Shown here: positions 37,471-48,710 of the stretch, piece by piece
Layout: each line of letters begins with the position of its first letter
Numbering within the stretch: the stretch's first letter is position 1
Source: Apodemus sylvaticus
Taxonomy: Eukaryota; Chordata; Mammalia; Rodentia; Muridae
Direction of reading: 5' to 3'
NCBI RefSeq assembly: GCF_947179515.1
Contig: NC_067474.1
Location: forward strand, 94,925,324-94,989,323
Length of the DNA stretch: 64,000 bases
Notes under the pieces: model-generated
Told to the model about the DNA's origin: nothing
Databases searched by the model: none
Seen by the model: the letters and a program-made list of their open reading frames with translations, nothing else
Made by a program: the position numbers and the translations under genes

Positions 37471-39249
37471 GTCGCAAAAACATTATTGTAGATGCCTCTT
37501 AAGGTATTGGGGGGAGTCCCTCAAAATCATCCTCGAACTGTATCATGGAGGGAAAACCAGTAATCTTAAATCTTTAGTTGCATCTTGTTTTAAATTCCTT
37601 CCCAGGGTTCCGGGGAGACTTCTAAAATACCATGATGCAAATACCATAAGGTAACCACAATGCCCTATGCTTCTTCCAAGAACTAGTAAAAAGCAAATGA
37701 CCCCCAGCCCCCAACTGCACTACTCAGGTTGTGTCCTCTGGCTCTCACAGAACTAGAATCCCTGGAGCAAAGAGAGAAAACCCACAAGGAAGGAAATGAC
37801 TGAGGTTTTATGTCTCTGAAACGCCATCCATCTTACAATTTGAAAACTCATTTTAGACCTTTCCACAAACCAGAAATCCCTTACTGAGTTGACAATAATT
37901 AGCATGGGGTTGTCTCAACAACACAGCTAAAAGAACCAAGAACGGGACTTCAACATTCACATTGGTGTCACAAGATATTTGCCTGGCTCAAGACACCTGA
38001 AGAGACCTGTTGTTGAATTGAGTATAATAATATCTCCAACATCCTGTCAATAGAAATCACTTTAACTTATCCATATATTCCAGGCGTGTTTAAGAAAGGA
38101 CTATAATCTACCCTAGATACACAAATAGCTGAGTCATGATGTTCTTCAGCTGTGCGTGGGGTCAACTCTGAGCCTTGTTTGCTTCTAAGAGAAGAGTCGC
38201 TACCTCCCAGCCAAAGGGGCACAGGGACCTCTGAGACATGAAAACTGCAAAGGAAGGCTTCCTCCAAGCCACTCTTCAGAAAAGCAAACCGCCAGCACAG
38301 CACACAGCCACGCTCCAGCGACACTCAGTGCCCTGTAACCAGCAGAGCCTAAGACGATTCAAGAGAACTGGTGTCTTCAGCTAATGGTTGCTTTGATGCC
38401 TCTCCTCCCTGCACACTTTTATAAACTGTTTTTCTGGAGTCAACCCAAACTCGGCAGAATTTCCAGACCCATTGAAATGCAGCGTGCAAGCAGACCATTT
38501 CCTGACACTGCTGCAAAGCTTCAGGGAACACATTTGTTCATTTCCATGTTTATGAGCAGAGGCAGCCCTGCTTGGGCCTCAGAACAGGCCGTTTCTACCT
38601 GGGATACTGCAAAAGAGAAACAGAGAAACGGCTGAACAAAGGAAAGAGCATGCTCAGAAAAGTTAGCAACAACTGTTCCAGTGGCTGCTTGGGAAGAACC
38701 TGGCTGTGCCCTGATCAGTAAACAGGACCGCAGTGTGTGGGTCGTTTTCTGAGACCTATTCAAGACTCTTCCTGACATTGTTGCAAAGGAAGCAGTTTGT
38801 GAGAAATGTGTTTGCATGAGATGGCATATTCTCACAATGAAACTTTCTTACTTAATGCAGCCCAGGAAATGAAGCAAAGTGGCTTCATTTGTCCCCTATA
38901 ACATGGGATAAATGTCTAGGTTCTCTAAATATTTGTGTATCATCACAAGAGGCACTGGTGTGATGAAAGAGGGAAAACCATCATTAAACAGATTGTTTCA
39001 GAATCACTACAGACATTGTGCTTCATGTCCACAAATACAAATACCAGTGGCACATGGTTCCACCTTGAGAGGAAGTTTCAATTTAATTTTAGAGGAATTA
39101 GAAAAGGAAGACCAGGCATGCTAAATGACGGCATCTAGCACAAGCAGAAGTTGTTTGCTTGACAGATGTTTCTCTGTCCTTGAGAAATATTAGGTGAATG
39201 AATTGGCTTGCAAGCAAAGGAAGTATCATTAGTTGACAAGAGGGTAGGC
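37471..39249. other. Single-copy noncoding stretch
   Basis: No repeat recognised. Short overlapping frames near 38067-38835 lack domains. Confidence 0.45.
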
Positions 39250-39660
39250 AAAGAAGAAGCCTGCTCTGTCTCCGGCGTGAAACTGATATCTTCAAATCAA
39301 GGAAAATAAACTTACCAGGAAAAATCCAAGCCGAAACGGAACTGAAAGTCACTGCGGTATGTGGCTGGGGTATCCACAGGGATGAATGTCAGGGAAGTTG
39401 ATACACTGGGCAACACAACCCCATTGCCGAGCAGGATTCTTCTTGTTATTCTGGGGCTTAGCTAAAACTGAGTTTAAGAAAGTAATGGCAAATCTCCTGT
39501 ACCAGAGTTTCAAAGAGTCCTGAGCCGGTGCGTCTCTAACAGTTACTGAGAGGCACCAAAGCGGAGCCTACCCTCCAATATCCTCCCTCCGCAGGTCTCT
39601 TTTCCTAGTCCCTGTGAGAAGACGACTTGGGGTGAGCGGAGCTGAGGTGCCAAGGGAATG
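39250..39660 (-). promoter_or_regulatory. CpG-enriched cluster with a minus-strand splice donor
   Basis: About a dozen CpGs in roughly 400 bases stand out against the depleted surroundings. On the minus strand, ttttcctg is followed by gtaagt (39308-39313), a near-consensus 5' splice site. A + strand acceptor-like tatcctccctccgcag ends at 39593, with ggtgagc at 39632. It could be a first exon or promoter of a minus-strand (non-coding) transcript, or a + micro-exon. No start site or TATA box is evident. Confidence 0.3.
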
Positions 39661-40619
39661 CCATTGCTGGAATTAGTTCTATCATCCTTTTTCAGTCTCA
39701 AAGGTTTCATGGCAGTACTTCCTACAAGGTAAATGGCCTGTGTGGAAAATCAGGAGTGACAGGGCAGAGAGTTGCTGAGAACAATAGGTGATGTGGAGAC
39801 TTGTCTGGAATTAGAGTTCCAAAGTCAGGAAGCCTTGTTGTCGGAAGCTTCTACACAGCTTTCTGAAGAACCATAAACTCAACCCACAAGACAGGGGGCA
39901 TTGAGACTCTACCACACAGAGGCCATTGGTATATCATAACCAACCAGCCTGACAATAGAGAGCCTGCCTTTCCTCCCCATATCCTAAACATGGAAGGAAC
40001 AGAGAAGATAAGTAAAAGAATCTTATATATTGCATAGGAACTCGCCAATCTGGAAACAGGGCTTGTCATTAATAACTCCCAGACAACAGGCATAAACCAG
40101 AACCGTCCCCAAGAAAACTAAGCTTTCATGCTCAGTTTAGAAGAGCAACTCTGGCTCCTTGTCACTCACCACCTCACTATCCTTTGCAGAGGGAGGGAAA
40201 AGCAGTTTGAGAGTAAAGTGTAACAGAAAACAGACCTGGACTTCAAGTATTAAGATGAGATTGCCCTAATTACAAAGTGTCTTAAATTGATTGATAGAAT
40301 CTTTCCAACCTGACATTACGGAGGCCAGAAGGAAAAGAGATTTCCATATGACACAGAGAGCTAGAAATAAAGAAAAGAGAGTACTTTTGGTTTTATCCTT
40401 ATAACTTGCACTTTTAGTAAATCAGCTACAAATAGATGGCAAGGCACAAAGACGATTGGCCAACTAGACCAGTGAATGGGGCCTAAAGGAATAAACGGGA
40501 GGTAGAAAGTGTTAAAATTTAATATAAGGACACCATTTTACCAGAAAAAAAATGATAGTACGGAAAAAAAGATGACCAATATTTAATCACACAAGAAAGA
40601 TAGAGCAAATGAAAAACCT
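39661..40619. other. Single-copy noncoding stretch
   Basis: Nothing recognisable. Confidence 0.5.
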
Positions 40620-40860
40620 TAGTGGGTAACGTACTTCGTTGTGTAAACATGGGAATCTGTATTCAGTTCTCAATACCTGGCACAGCAGCATATACCTGTC
40701 CTCCCAACTCTAGGAAGCAAACACAGGAGCATCCCATGATCTATCCAGTAAGAGTAGCTCCAGATTCAGGAAGAGATACTGTCTCAAAAAAATAAGATCA
40801 AGAGCTATAGAGAACACCTCTACGTGTGTATGACATATAAATGAGGAGAATACAAACATG
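40620..40860 (+). repeat. B4A/RSINE1-type SINE
   Basis: tgtgtaaacatgggaatctg, ttctcaatacctggcacagc, tgtcctcccaactctaggaa, gagatactgtctcaaaaaaa, taagatcaagagctatagag. This is a tRNA-like head fused to a B1-like middle, the B4 architecture. Diverged. Confidence 0.65.
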
Positions 40861-42126
40861 TATAATATATAGCAAATGGGTTCAAAATTCAACCTTCTCC
40901 ACTCCTCACTTAGGGGTCTCAAGTGAGTAACTTCATTCCTTTGAGCTTATTTCTACATCTGTGAGTGAGAACCATAAAATTGACTCCAAGAGTTGTGATG
41001 TTCTACACAAACATCTGGAATCATGCTTTACTGAGTGCTGTGTTTGGCAAGGCTGTACTTAGACTTCCTTCTCCTCTCCTGTGCTGTAATAATAATAAGC
41101 CAGCAATAATGCACTCAGCTCCCCTTGCACAAGGTCTACTCCAGGGAGCAAGCCTTTCCTATCGACCCAGACTTGGGAGCTACTGAACAGTAGAACTTAA
41201 GCAGTGTCTAAACTTTATGCCATCTCGTGTCCATGTTGAGGGACTTAAATGACCTAAGTCCTTTGATGTAAATTCATTCTGAACATGTACACACATAAAC
41301 ATATATACATTTGTGGCAGAAGAAGAAGGTTGTAGGTCTACATAGATTTCTCCTCCTTGGTGCCCACAATAACAATATTGCCCTTAATACATAAAATAGA
41401 CAAAAGGAGCAGGTTAGCAAGTGAACAAATCAGTGCTATAATGACAAGCAGAAAGAAACTTAAATACTTTTTTCCCCTCTTCCAGTAAAATTCTGGGCAC
41501 AGGTAAAATGTGCTTAAAACATGAACCAGATTGACTGCTCAGAGGCAATAAGGCAAGCAAGCCAACAGGGCACGCATCCAACTAGAAAGCTACACAGACA
41601 AAGCAAAGTTCCAGTCCTGGTGTTAGAGGTAGGACTAGGGATTTACAAACAAAGAGCAAATCACTGGGCCTGGACTCCTTTCACCTTCTGAGGTTCCCTT
41701 CCCACGGTCCCTACTGCAATGTGATTGAGAGTGAATTACGGCATTTATCAGCTCATCCAATAAGCTGGACTGAGAAAATGGTGTTTGCTACGCTGTTCTT
41801 AGTGTTTTATATATTGACTCATTTGAATAAATATATGTGGTTGTATGGCACAGAGAGCAAATGACTGGGTCTAACAAGAAAGATTTCAAAAAAGAACAAA
41901 TTTCCCATAAAGACTATTAACTATAACATTAAAAGGCAACATATTTTGGATTAAAAACTGTACATTTTTAGGGGGGAATTATTGCTGTGGTTATATTATT
42001 TTATAGCCGTGAACATTCCATAGGTAAACTGGGTAGTACTACTTGACAATGCATCTGGCTGTGAGTCTACAGCAAAAGAAGGGAACAGTAACGGGCCAGT
42101 TAAGATGCTTTGGCAAATCCCACATA
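40861..42126. other. Single-copy noncoding stretch
   Basis: No repeat or gene recognised. Confidence 0.5.
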
Positions 42127-42131
42127 GGCCA

Positions 42132-43308
42132 TTTATTACGTTTCTGTTGCTGTGATAGAGATCATGACCAAAAGCAACTTGAGAGGGAAGGAGTTTGTTT
42201 TATCTTACAGTTGTAGTTGATCATGAAGTGAGGTCAATGAAGGAATTTGAGACAGGATGGCGGATCACTGTCTACCAGCTTATTCTCCATAGGCCTTCTC
42301 AGTCTGACATGTTTATACTACCGAGGACCACTGACCAAGTACAGTACTGCCCATGGTGGTCTGGGTGATAAGCTCCAACCACCCTCCATAGACCCTTCAT
42401 GTCTTCACAACCAGTACTACCTGAGAGTCTCTTACACATTACCAAGTTTGGCTGCCAGCACAAGATGCATTCATGGCTTCTCTGGATTACAGCTTCTGTG
42501 TGCCTACCTTGAGGAAATATTTCCCAAAGGATTCCACTTTAATTACACAGTATCTTCATAATCACCACTAATTTCTCAGCTCCACCTAACCAACATCCAT
42601 TGTCCCAGCAAGGCAAATGTTTCACTTTAATGATTCTGGTTCTTTTTAGTCACATCAGATTCTTTAGCCTCAGATGATCAGAACTGTAAGAACTCAATAC
42701 TCATACAGCTCATGAAGGACTCCAATAGAGCCTTCCAACTATAACTTCATAAACAAGGATTCCATTGTCTGCACTAATCTCATCAATATCTTCCAAATTT
42801 CTACAACAGCCCAATCTCTGAATTCCCATGTATTTTCTAGCCCAAAATGTATTTCAGATCCTTCCATAATCCTCTCCCAAACAATATTGTCGGGTCTCTT
42901 ATCTCACCACCCCACTCCTAATACCAATTTCTGTCTTACTTAGGTTTCTAATACTGTGGTAAAGACGAAAACCAAAACCAACTTGGGGAAGAAAGGGTTT
43001 ATTCCATCTTACAGTTATAGTCCATCGTAGAGATAGGTCAGAGCAGAAATTTGAGTTATCAACTAAAGCAGAAGCCATGGAACAGTGCTGTTTGCTGGCA
43101 AGATTCCTGTAGCTTGCTCAGCCTGTTTTCTCATATTCTCGGGGATCATTAGCCACAATGGGCTAAGCCTTTCACATCAGCCATTAATGAAAACACTACC
43201 CAAAGACTCGCCAATAGGCCATTCTTATGAAGGAATTTTCTCTATTAATGTTCCCTCTTCCCAGATATGTCTAGATTTGTGTCAAATTGACAAAACTCAA
43301 CCAGCACA
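42132..43308 (-). mobile_element. Small ERVL-type element: LTR-internal-LTR
   Basis: Read on the minus strand, a 5' LTR (43308 to 42932) begins tgtgctggttgag and ends aacctaagtaagaca. It is followed by a primer-site-like tggtattaggagtgggg (42926-42910). About 600 bases of noncoding internal sequence follow, then a second, shorter LTR copy ending near 42132 (caagttgcttttggtcatga, cacagcaacagaaacgtaa). The flanks ggcca and ggcct suggest a 5-bp TSD. No gag, pol or env motif is visible. The family name is uncertain; the tRNA-Leu-like site argues for ERVL/MaLR. Confidence 0.65.
42910..42926 (-). other. tRNA-Leu-like primer-binding site
   Basis: tggtattaggagtgggg differs at two of 17 positions from the complement of the tRNA-Leu(UAA) 3' end as I know it. 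It lies 5 bases after the 5' LTR, the normal spacing. Confidence 0.6.
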
Positions 43309-43574
43309 GGCCTTCATTTAATTATTTTTAGATGTTAATATCATCCCACAGGACCAATAAAAATATAGGGGGTAATTTGGCTATTAGATCTAAACCTCAA
43401 GGTTACTACTAACATTTAAGTAGAGCACAGCAAAAAGGCTCAATACCACATGGCACTGAACTGTGTCCTATATCAAAGAAGAACAGTCAAGAGAGAAATT
43501 CAATATGCTGTTTAAATGTCAAGAATACTAGCGACATATATGCTACAAAAGCAACTTCACACACACACACACAC
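43309..43574. other. Short single-copy stretch with (CA)8
   Basis: Nothing else seen; the CA run is at 43559-43574. Confidence 0.5.
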
Positions 43575-43885
43575 GCTGTAATCTTTTCTGAGTGTGTGTG
43601 ATATACCTATTTGTGCATGTGTCTGGGGACATGTGGGAAGGTATATGTTAGCTATTCTCTATCTTATGTATTGAGAAAGGCTCTTTGTATCCTTAGAGTT
43701 CATTGAGTCTACTAGTCTAGTTAATCAGTCTACTCCTGGGATTCCCTATCTACCCATCTTATGGGTTCTATGATTACAGGCAGACTACTTCTTACTTCTA
43801 GCATTTATGGGGATCTGGGGATCTGAATTCTGATCTTATACTTGCAAGGTTAGCACTCTAACCTGGTCACATCTCTCCCAGTCCT
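43575..43885 (-). repeat. B4/RSINE1-type SINE, diverged
   Basis: Reversed order of a B1-like left part (gagaaaggctctttgtatcc, tctatgattacaggcagact) and a tRNA-like right part (ggggatctggggatctgaat, cttatacttgcaaggttagc, acatctctcccagtcc). Confidence 0.55.
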
Positions 43886-43946
43886 AACTTAATCTGGAAC
43901 ACAACCTATGAACTTATCTATCAAAAGTATCAAGAACTCCACCATT

Positions 43947-44147
43947 GGAGCTGGAGAAATGGATCAGCCCTTAAGAGCACTGGTTGCTCCTTCAAGAACC
44001 TGGGTTTAGATCTGAGCACCCATATGGAACTAGCAACTGTCTGTAACTCCAGTTTCAATGGATACAATGCCTTCTTCTGGTTTCTTCATATATATGGTAT
44101 ACAGATATATATGCAGGCAAGACATCCACATAAATAAAAAAAAAAAT
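43947..44147 (+). repeat. B3-type SINE (left half of a SINE pair)
   Basis: ggagctggagaaatggatca, aagagcactggttgctcctt, aactgtctgtaactccagtt, cagatatatatgcaggcaag, then an A-run. Its left flank gaactccaccatt (43934-43946) matches the right flank of the next SINE, not the boundary between the two. Confidence 0.8.
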
Positions 44148-44304
44148 AGGAACTTGAAACATGGCTCAGAGGTTAAGAGCACTGTCTGCTCTTCCAGAGG
44201 TCCTGAGTTCAATTCCCAGCAACCACGTGGTGGATCATATCCATCTTTAATGAGATCTAGTGCTTTCTTCTGGCCTGCAGGCATATATGCATGTAGAATT
44301 CTGT

Positions 44305-44344
<40 letters not shown>

Positions 44345-44364
44345 TATTCTAAAATGAATTAACG
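44148..44364 (+). repeat. B2 SINE (right half of a SINE pair)
   Basis: atggctcagaggttaagagc, ctgctcttccagaggtcctg, agttcaattcccagcaacca, cttctggcctgcaggcatat, then (TG)19 at 44302-44340. Box A and box B are well preserved. The right flank gaactctaccatt (44365-44377) is the TSD partner of 43934-43946 (12 of 13 bases). Confidence 0.85.
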
Positions 44365-44377
44365 GAACTCTACCATT

Positions 44378-45487
44378 AAAACATTTCTCTATTATTTGAT
44401 CAATATCCAGTCCTAGACTCTTATCAATGGAACTAGAAGCTTTCAACAATGATGAATCCACAGACTACTAAAATAATCATCTAGCCTCAAAATCATTTTG
44501 TGAGACAAAGTAATACTGAACTACAAAATAAGCCAGAAGATAAGCTGACACTATAAAGTTGTTGGTGTAGAGTAAAGTTGACTGAAGTTGACTGAAGCGC
44601 CCTCAGTTCTTTCAGCCTTTCACTGAAGTGGGGCTGGCAGCATCCTCTCAGCACATTGGATATGGGATTAGCATTTGGTGACCACTGACCCAAACATCCT
44701 AGACAATTTGGATCTTGGCAAGGCTATTTCTTAATGTAAGAGACAAAATGTCAAAGATTCATTTATGGTTCATAGAAATGTAAGAAGATCCGAAAGTATT
44801 GACCATGAGCAGATAAAGAGAACTGAGGAGAAAAGACAAACAGCCAAATAGCAAAGTGGAAGTAACCACCCATGCACAAAGGGTCACGGAAAACATGATT
44901 CCCTGGGGTGGCCTTCTGCTGACTGTACGATTCTAAGAATCAGAAACCACCACCCTTCTGAAAGTTCACACCGTAAGTTTAGTACTTTTTCTTCTTTATT
45001 CAATTGTACAAAGTTGAAAAGCTTTTCTTTGACTCAGTCTGTGCTTTCTGGAAAACTTGACCTTTGTCAGCCATTTCAGTATTCTTTCCTTCCCCAAACA
45101 TATAGCAATGTTTGTGGATTGTTTTGTTTTGTTTTGTGTTTTACTGTATTTTTTAGTATTCTCACTTGCCAGAAATCCTTACAAAAAGAGTAGTGAGACA
45201 TGATCACCTGAAGCTACAGTAGCACATGCTAGCACCACAGTGGAAGATCAACATGCTTTGGGAGATGTAAATGAGGGTTGTTTACATCCCTACTAAGAGC
45301 TTCAAGATGGCACGGCTTCTCTTGTAAGCCTCAACTTCCTTGTGTGGAAGATAGGCTTAGCATCATATAGTTCCCTTAGATGAAGGCTAAATGAAACCAT
45401 GGATAGCTATCACAAACTGTATTCAAAAATGTAAAATTGCCATTTCTCTCTTCTAGACGGTTCCAAATTGATCTGCAATTTTCTTAC
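44378..45487. other. Single-copy noncoding stretch
   Basis: No repeat recognised. A 10-bp unit (gttgactgaa) is doubled at 44578-44597. Confidence 0.5.
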
Positions 45488-45501
45488 TAGATAGAGCTTT
45501 C

Positions 45502-45540
45502 TTCACTTGATCTTAGCCAAAACGCCAAGAAGAAATAGAT
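45502..45540 (-). pseudogene. U2 snRNA 5'-end pseudogene fragment
   Basis: The minus-strand reading gives atctatttcttcttggcg followed by ttttggctaagatcaagtg. This matches the first 35 or so bases of U2 snRNA, including the conserved ttttggctaagatcaagtg with no change. The functional gene is about 190 nt, so this is a 3'-truncated pseudogene. The flanks tagatagagctttc (45488) and tagataggatttcc (45536) look like a decayed direct repeat. Confidence 0.8.
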
Positions 45541-45544
45541 AGGA

Positions 45545-45621
45545 TTTCCTTTCCTTTCTTTCTTTCTTTCTTCCTTTCTTCCTTTCTTTCTTTCTTTCTT
45601 CTTTCTTTTTTTCTTTTCTTT
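45545..45621. repeat. (TTTC)n tract
   Basis: Imperfect tttc/ttcc units, abutting the reversed B2 and continuous with its A-tail. Confidence 0.95.
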
Positions 45622-45797
45622 AAGATTTATTTATTTGTTATATGTAAGTACACTGTAGCTGTCTTCACACACACACCAGAAGAGGACATCAGATCTCATT
45701 ATTTATGGTTGTGAGCCATCATGTGGTTGCTGGGATTTGAACTCAGGACATTCAGAAGAGCAGTCAGTGCTCTTAACCACTGAGCCATCTCTCTATC
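45622..45797 (-). repeat. B2 SINE
   Basis: Reverse complement of a full-length B2: aagatttatttatttgttat, gtacactgtagctgtcttca, tgtggttgctgggatttgaa, gcagtcagtgctcttaacca, ctgagccatctctct. The A-tail has expanded to (GAAA)n on the minus strand. Confidence 0.95.
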
Positions 45798-46130
45798 TTT
45801 CAATTTAGTCATCTCCTATGATTATATATGCACAATGACACAGATAGACAAGATATAATCCAATCACCACCAGGACCCACCAGTTTGCTTAAGTTATTTT
45901 TAAGAGCAGCTAAGAACGCAGCCTGTGTTTTTGCTTGCAGATGTTTTTTTAGATGATAGGGCCTCATCCTCATCAGAGGGCATAGTCAAGCATTCAGACT
46001 GTAGGAAAGATGAGTACTGACCATATCATGTGATTCTTACTACGTTAATGACAGGACCAGAGACTTTCATTTCAGGAGGATGTTTTTGGCCCCTTAGAGG
46101 TATTGAATAAAAAATTCACTTATGATGTAT
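45798..46130. other. Short single-copy stretch
   Basis: Nothing recognised. Confidence 0.5.
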
Positions 46131-47403
46131 CTGTCACCCCATGCTACACAGGCAGTCAGAGGCCACAGAGGCCTATGTGTCACCATGACAGTGGAGTGGC
46201 TAGGTGGAGGACACCCAGAGGCCAGCCCACTGCCACACCACAATGAGCTGTAGAGACACATGCCCACCCACGGCTATGATACAAGGTTCAAGCAGGCAAG
46301 TGGAGGACACACAGTGACTCATCAGCCACATGGCCCACCTCTGCAGGAGCCTCTACAATGTACAAGTAGGCGGTGACAGATGGAAGAGAAAGAGAAGCAG
46401 AACATCTTGAGCACTATGAAGAGAGTTGGAGCTCTCAGACATAAGGATGGGGAGGAATAGCCTGTTATAAGTAGCCTGATCTGCCACCCAAGGCTCATGG
46501 TACCCTGAGAGCTATGTATGGCTCCATGGGCAGGCAGCAGCAGGTATCTGTGTAGCTGTCCATGGCTCATATCACCACGAAAGACCATGCAGACATTTCT
46601 TGCCTGGGCAGCCATCTGGGACCAAGGGCTGTGCAGATCTGGCCCTATCTCTCACCAGTTACATCCTTTAGGAGAGTGGGTCATACATCTCACCTGGGTA
46701 CGTCAGAGGTGAACCAGCTGGAGAGCTGGCCCAGGCCCTCACCTGCTGCAGCACTCAGAAGAGTGGATCTCCACACCTCAACTGGGCAGAAGAGTAGAAT
46801 TGGCCTTGGTGGCAAAGGCCTGGGTTGGCAGGCCCTTAGTATGAAAACGAGAGCAGGACAGCTGACCCTGCTTCTGCTGGCTGGAGCATTGGGTGGGCAG
46901 TACTGGAGAGCTCACCTTGGTGGTGTGGATAAGGAAGGATCTGCAGGCTGACCAACTCAGCTCCCATCCAGACCCAGATCCAGGACTTTGAGTTGAGCCA
47001 CCCCCTAATCTACCTCATCTATGAACTGCTAAAGCATGTGAAAGGACCAGTCCTGCAGATCCAAGGCTGAAGGATCTCTACAACACAGGGCAACAACATG
47101 GTAACCAAGAGGTATTTCGGTGAGGATCTAGTATTAATAGTACAGCAGAGGCCAGGGCCTCAAACCAGACAAATGACTCAATGAACATTTGCAAGTAATG
47201 GATCTGTGGTTACAAGGGTGTTCTGTAGGATACACTTTGACACTCAGGACAAGATGTTTTTCTGTGCTTTGTTTTGTTTATTTTTTTTCTTTTCATGGCA
47301 AGATTGCAAGGGCAGAGGGTGGATGTGAAGGAATGGGAGATGAGTGGGACTGGGGTGCATGATGGGAATCTCACAAAAAAAATCAATAAAAAGTTTTTTT
47401 AAA
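46131..47403 (+). repeat. Unnamed rodent retroelement with A-rich 3' end
   Basis: GC-richer than its surroundings, with internally similar blocks (gagagctggcccaggccctc, acctgctgcagcactcagaa, cacctcaactgggcagaaga). The end gaatgggagatgagtgggac, ctggggtgcatgatggg, aatcaataaaaag is a composition I associate with dispersed rodent repeats. An AATAAA signal lies at 47384. The 97-129 codon frames inside have no domain. Left boundary approximate; family not assigned. Confidence 0.45.
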
Positions 47404-47790
47404 ATACATCCACAGTGCAACAAAGGCAGAAAGATCACAGAAGTAGCCACATTCTGGGGGTTTAAATTTCTTCTTTGACTTCTCCTTGTGAAGCATTTTT
47501 CTCCTCTGTGTGATGGGTGTTGCAATCGGATTTATTTTGTGGAGTCTTTTTATGGAATTAAAAGACAAACATTAAAAGTAGTTAAACTCTAATTCTGCAC
47601 AGGGTAGATATTTAAAGCTTATCACAGGTTACTAAGCAGCAAATTTTCAGCAAATGATTAGTGACCATGCCAATGTAATTCATAGCCTTAGAACCTATAA
47701 CTGATCAAAAATGGACTGCCACAGGCTTTGTAGCCATGGTTCTTAACAGTGAGGAAGGAAAGAACTGAAGACTGTTTATTTGGCAGGTTG
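47404..47790. other. Single-copy noncoding stretch
   Basis: Nothing recognisable. Confidence 0.5.
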
Positions 47791-47798
47791 TTTCATAA

Positions 47799-48025
47799 CA
47801 ATGGCTCTCAACCTTCCTCATGCTGAGACCCCTTAATACAGTTCTTCATGTTGTGGTGACCTCAAACCATAAAATTATTTTTCAATGTTGCTTCACAACT
47901 GTAATTTTGCTACTGCTATGAATTATAATGTTAATATCTGTGTTTTCCAACGGTCTAAGGAGATCCCTGTGAAAGGTTCATTCAGCCCCCAGAAGGGGTT
48001 GCAACCCACAAGTTGAGAGTGACTA
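47799..48025 (+). mobile_element. URR1-like non-autonomous hAT transposon
   Basis: The left terminal inverted repeat caatggctctcaacc and right end agttgagagtgacta match the hAT-Charlie type (cagtggttctcaacc). The interior has the typical ccataaaattatttttcaatg and gtaattttgctactgctatg. Flanking 8-mers tttcataa and ctcaataa could be a decayed TSD. Too short to encode transposase. Confidence 0.85.
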
Positions 48026-48322
48026 CTCAATAACTATTTCTATCTTTTTAGTAAGAGGATCAACTGTTTCTCCCTGTATGACTTGCCATAGCACATCATG
48101 CCATGCTGTTCCCAGTATGTGACTCAAGAAATTCATGCTCTGACACTGAAGATCACAAGATATGAATGTGCATCTCATCTCTCTCTAAAGCTTTGGATTA
48201 ATATTGAGATCAAATAATTAAGACTTTGAAGATTTCTGTCTTTCAGAACAAATGTACATTTATTGGTGATGACATAAATCTTGGTATATCCAGCAAGTAT
48301 TTTCAATGATTACAAGAACATA
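48026..48322. other. Single-copy noncoding stretch
   Basis: Nothing recognisable. Confidence 0.5.
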
Positions 48323-48377
48323 GTGTGTGTGTGTGTATGTGTGTGTGTGTGTGTGAGAGTGAGTGAGTGAGTGTGTG
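48323..48377. repeat. (GT)n with GTGA units
   Basis: GT run interrupted once by AT, then gagtgagtgagtgagt. Confidence 0.95.
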
Positions 48378-48430
48378 TTGCCCAGCACATACTAGGTGTT
48401 CACTAAATAACTATGAAAGAATAAATGCCT
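48378..48430 (+). repeat. MIR/L2 3'-end fossil
   Basis: gcccagcacatactaggtgttcactaaataa and gaaagaataaatg match the conserved MIR/L2 3' line (cagcacatagtaggtgctcaataaat). Confidence 0.6.
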
Positions 48431-48511
48431 ATTTTCTATTCAGACTTTTGAAAAAAGTTTTGATATTTATTAAAATAAAGAACATTGTAGGTTTCTAAGA
48501 ATCTTTATAAA

Positions 48512-48710
48512 GTGCTCTCCCAAGGCTGTCCTAGGTAACCCAAATTTAATTTTCAACACTTCCATCAGAAAGCTCACAGCCCTTTCTAACTCCCACCCCT
48601 AGGGAATCCAGCTCCCTCTTCTGGAGTCTAGGGTTATATGTACTCTCATGTGGACATACTTACCCCATGCAAATACATGTAATTGAAAGTAAAATACTTT
48701 TAATTGTAGA
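48512..48710 (+). repeat. B3-type SINE, diverged
   Basis: cagaaagctcacagcccttt, ctaactcccacccctaggga, atccagctccctcttctgga, catgtggacatacttacccc. This is the B3 middle and 3' half in order, with a decayed head (gtgctctcccaaggctgtcc). Confidence 0.65.

Noticed and set aside
43559..44340. Possible CRISPR-like or regularly spaced array among the TG/CA repeats
   Set aside because: Spacing is irregular, the units are microsatellites and SINE tails, and the genome is clearly mammalian.
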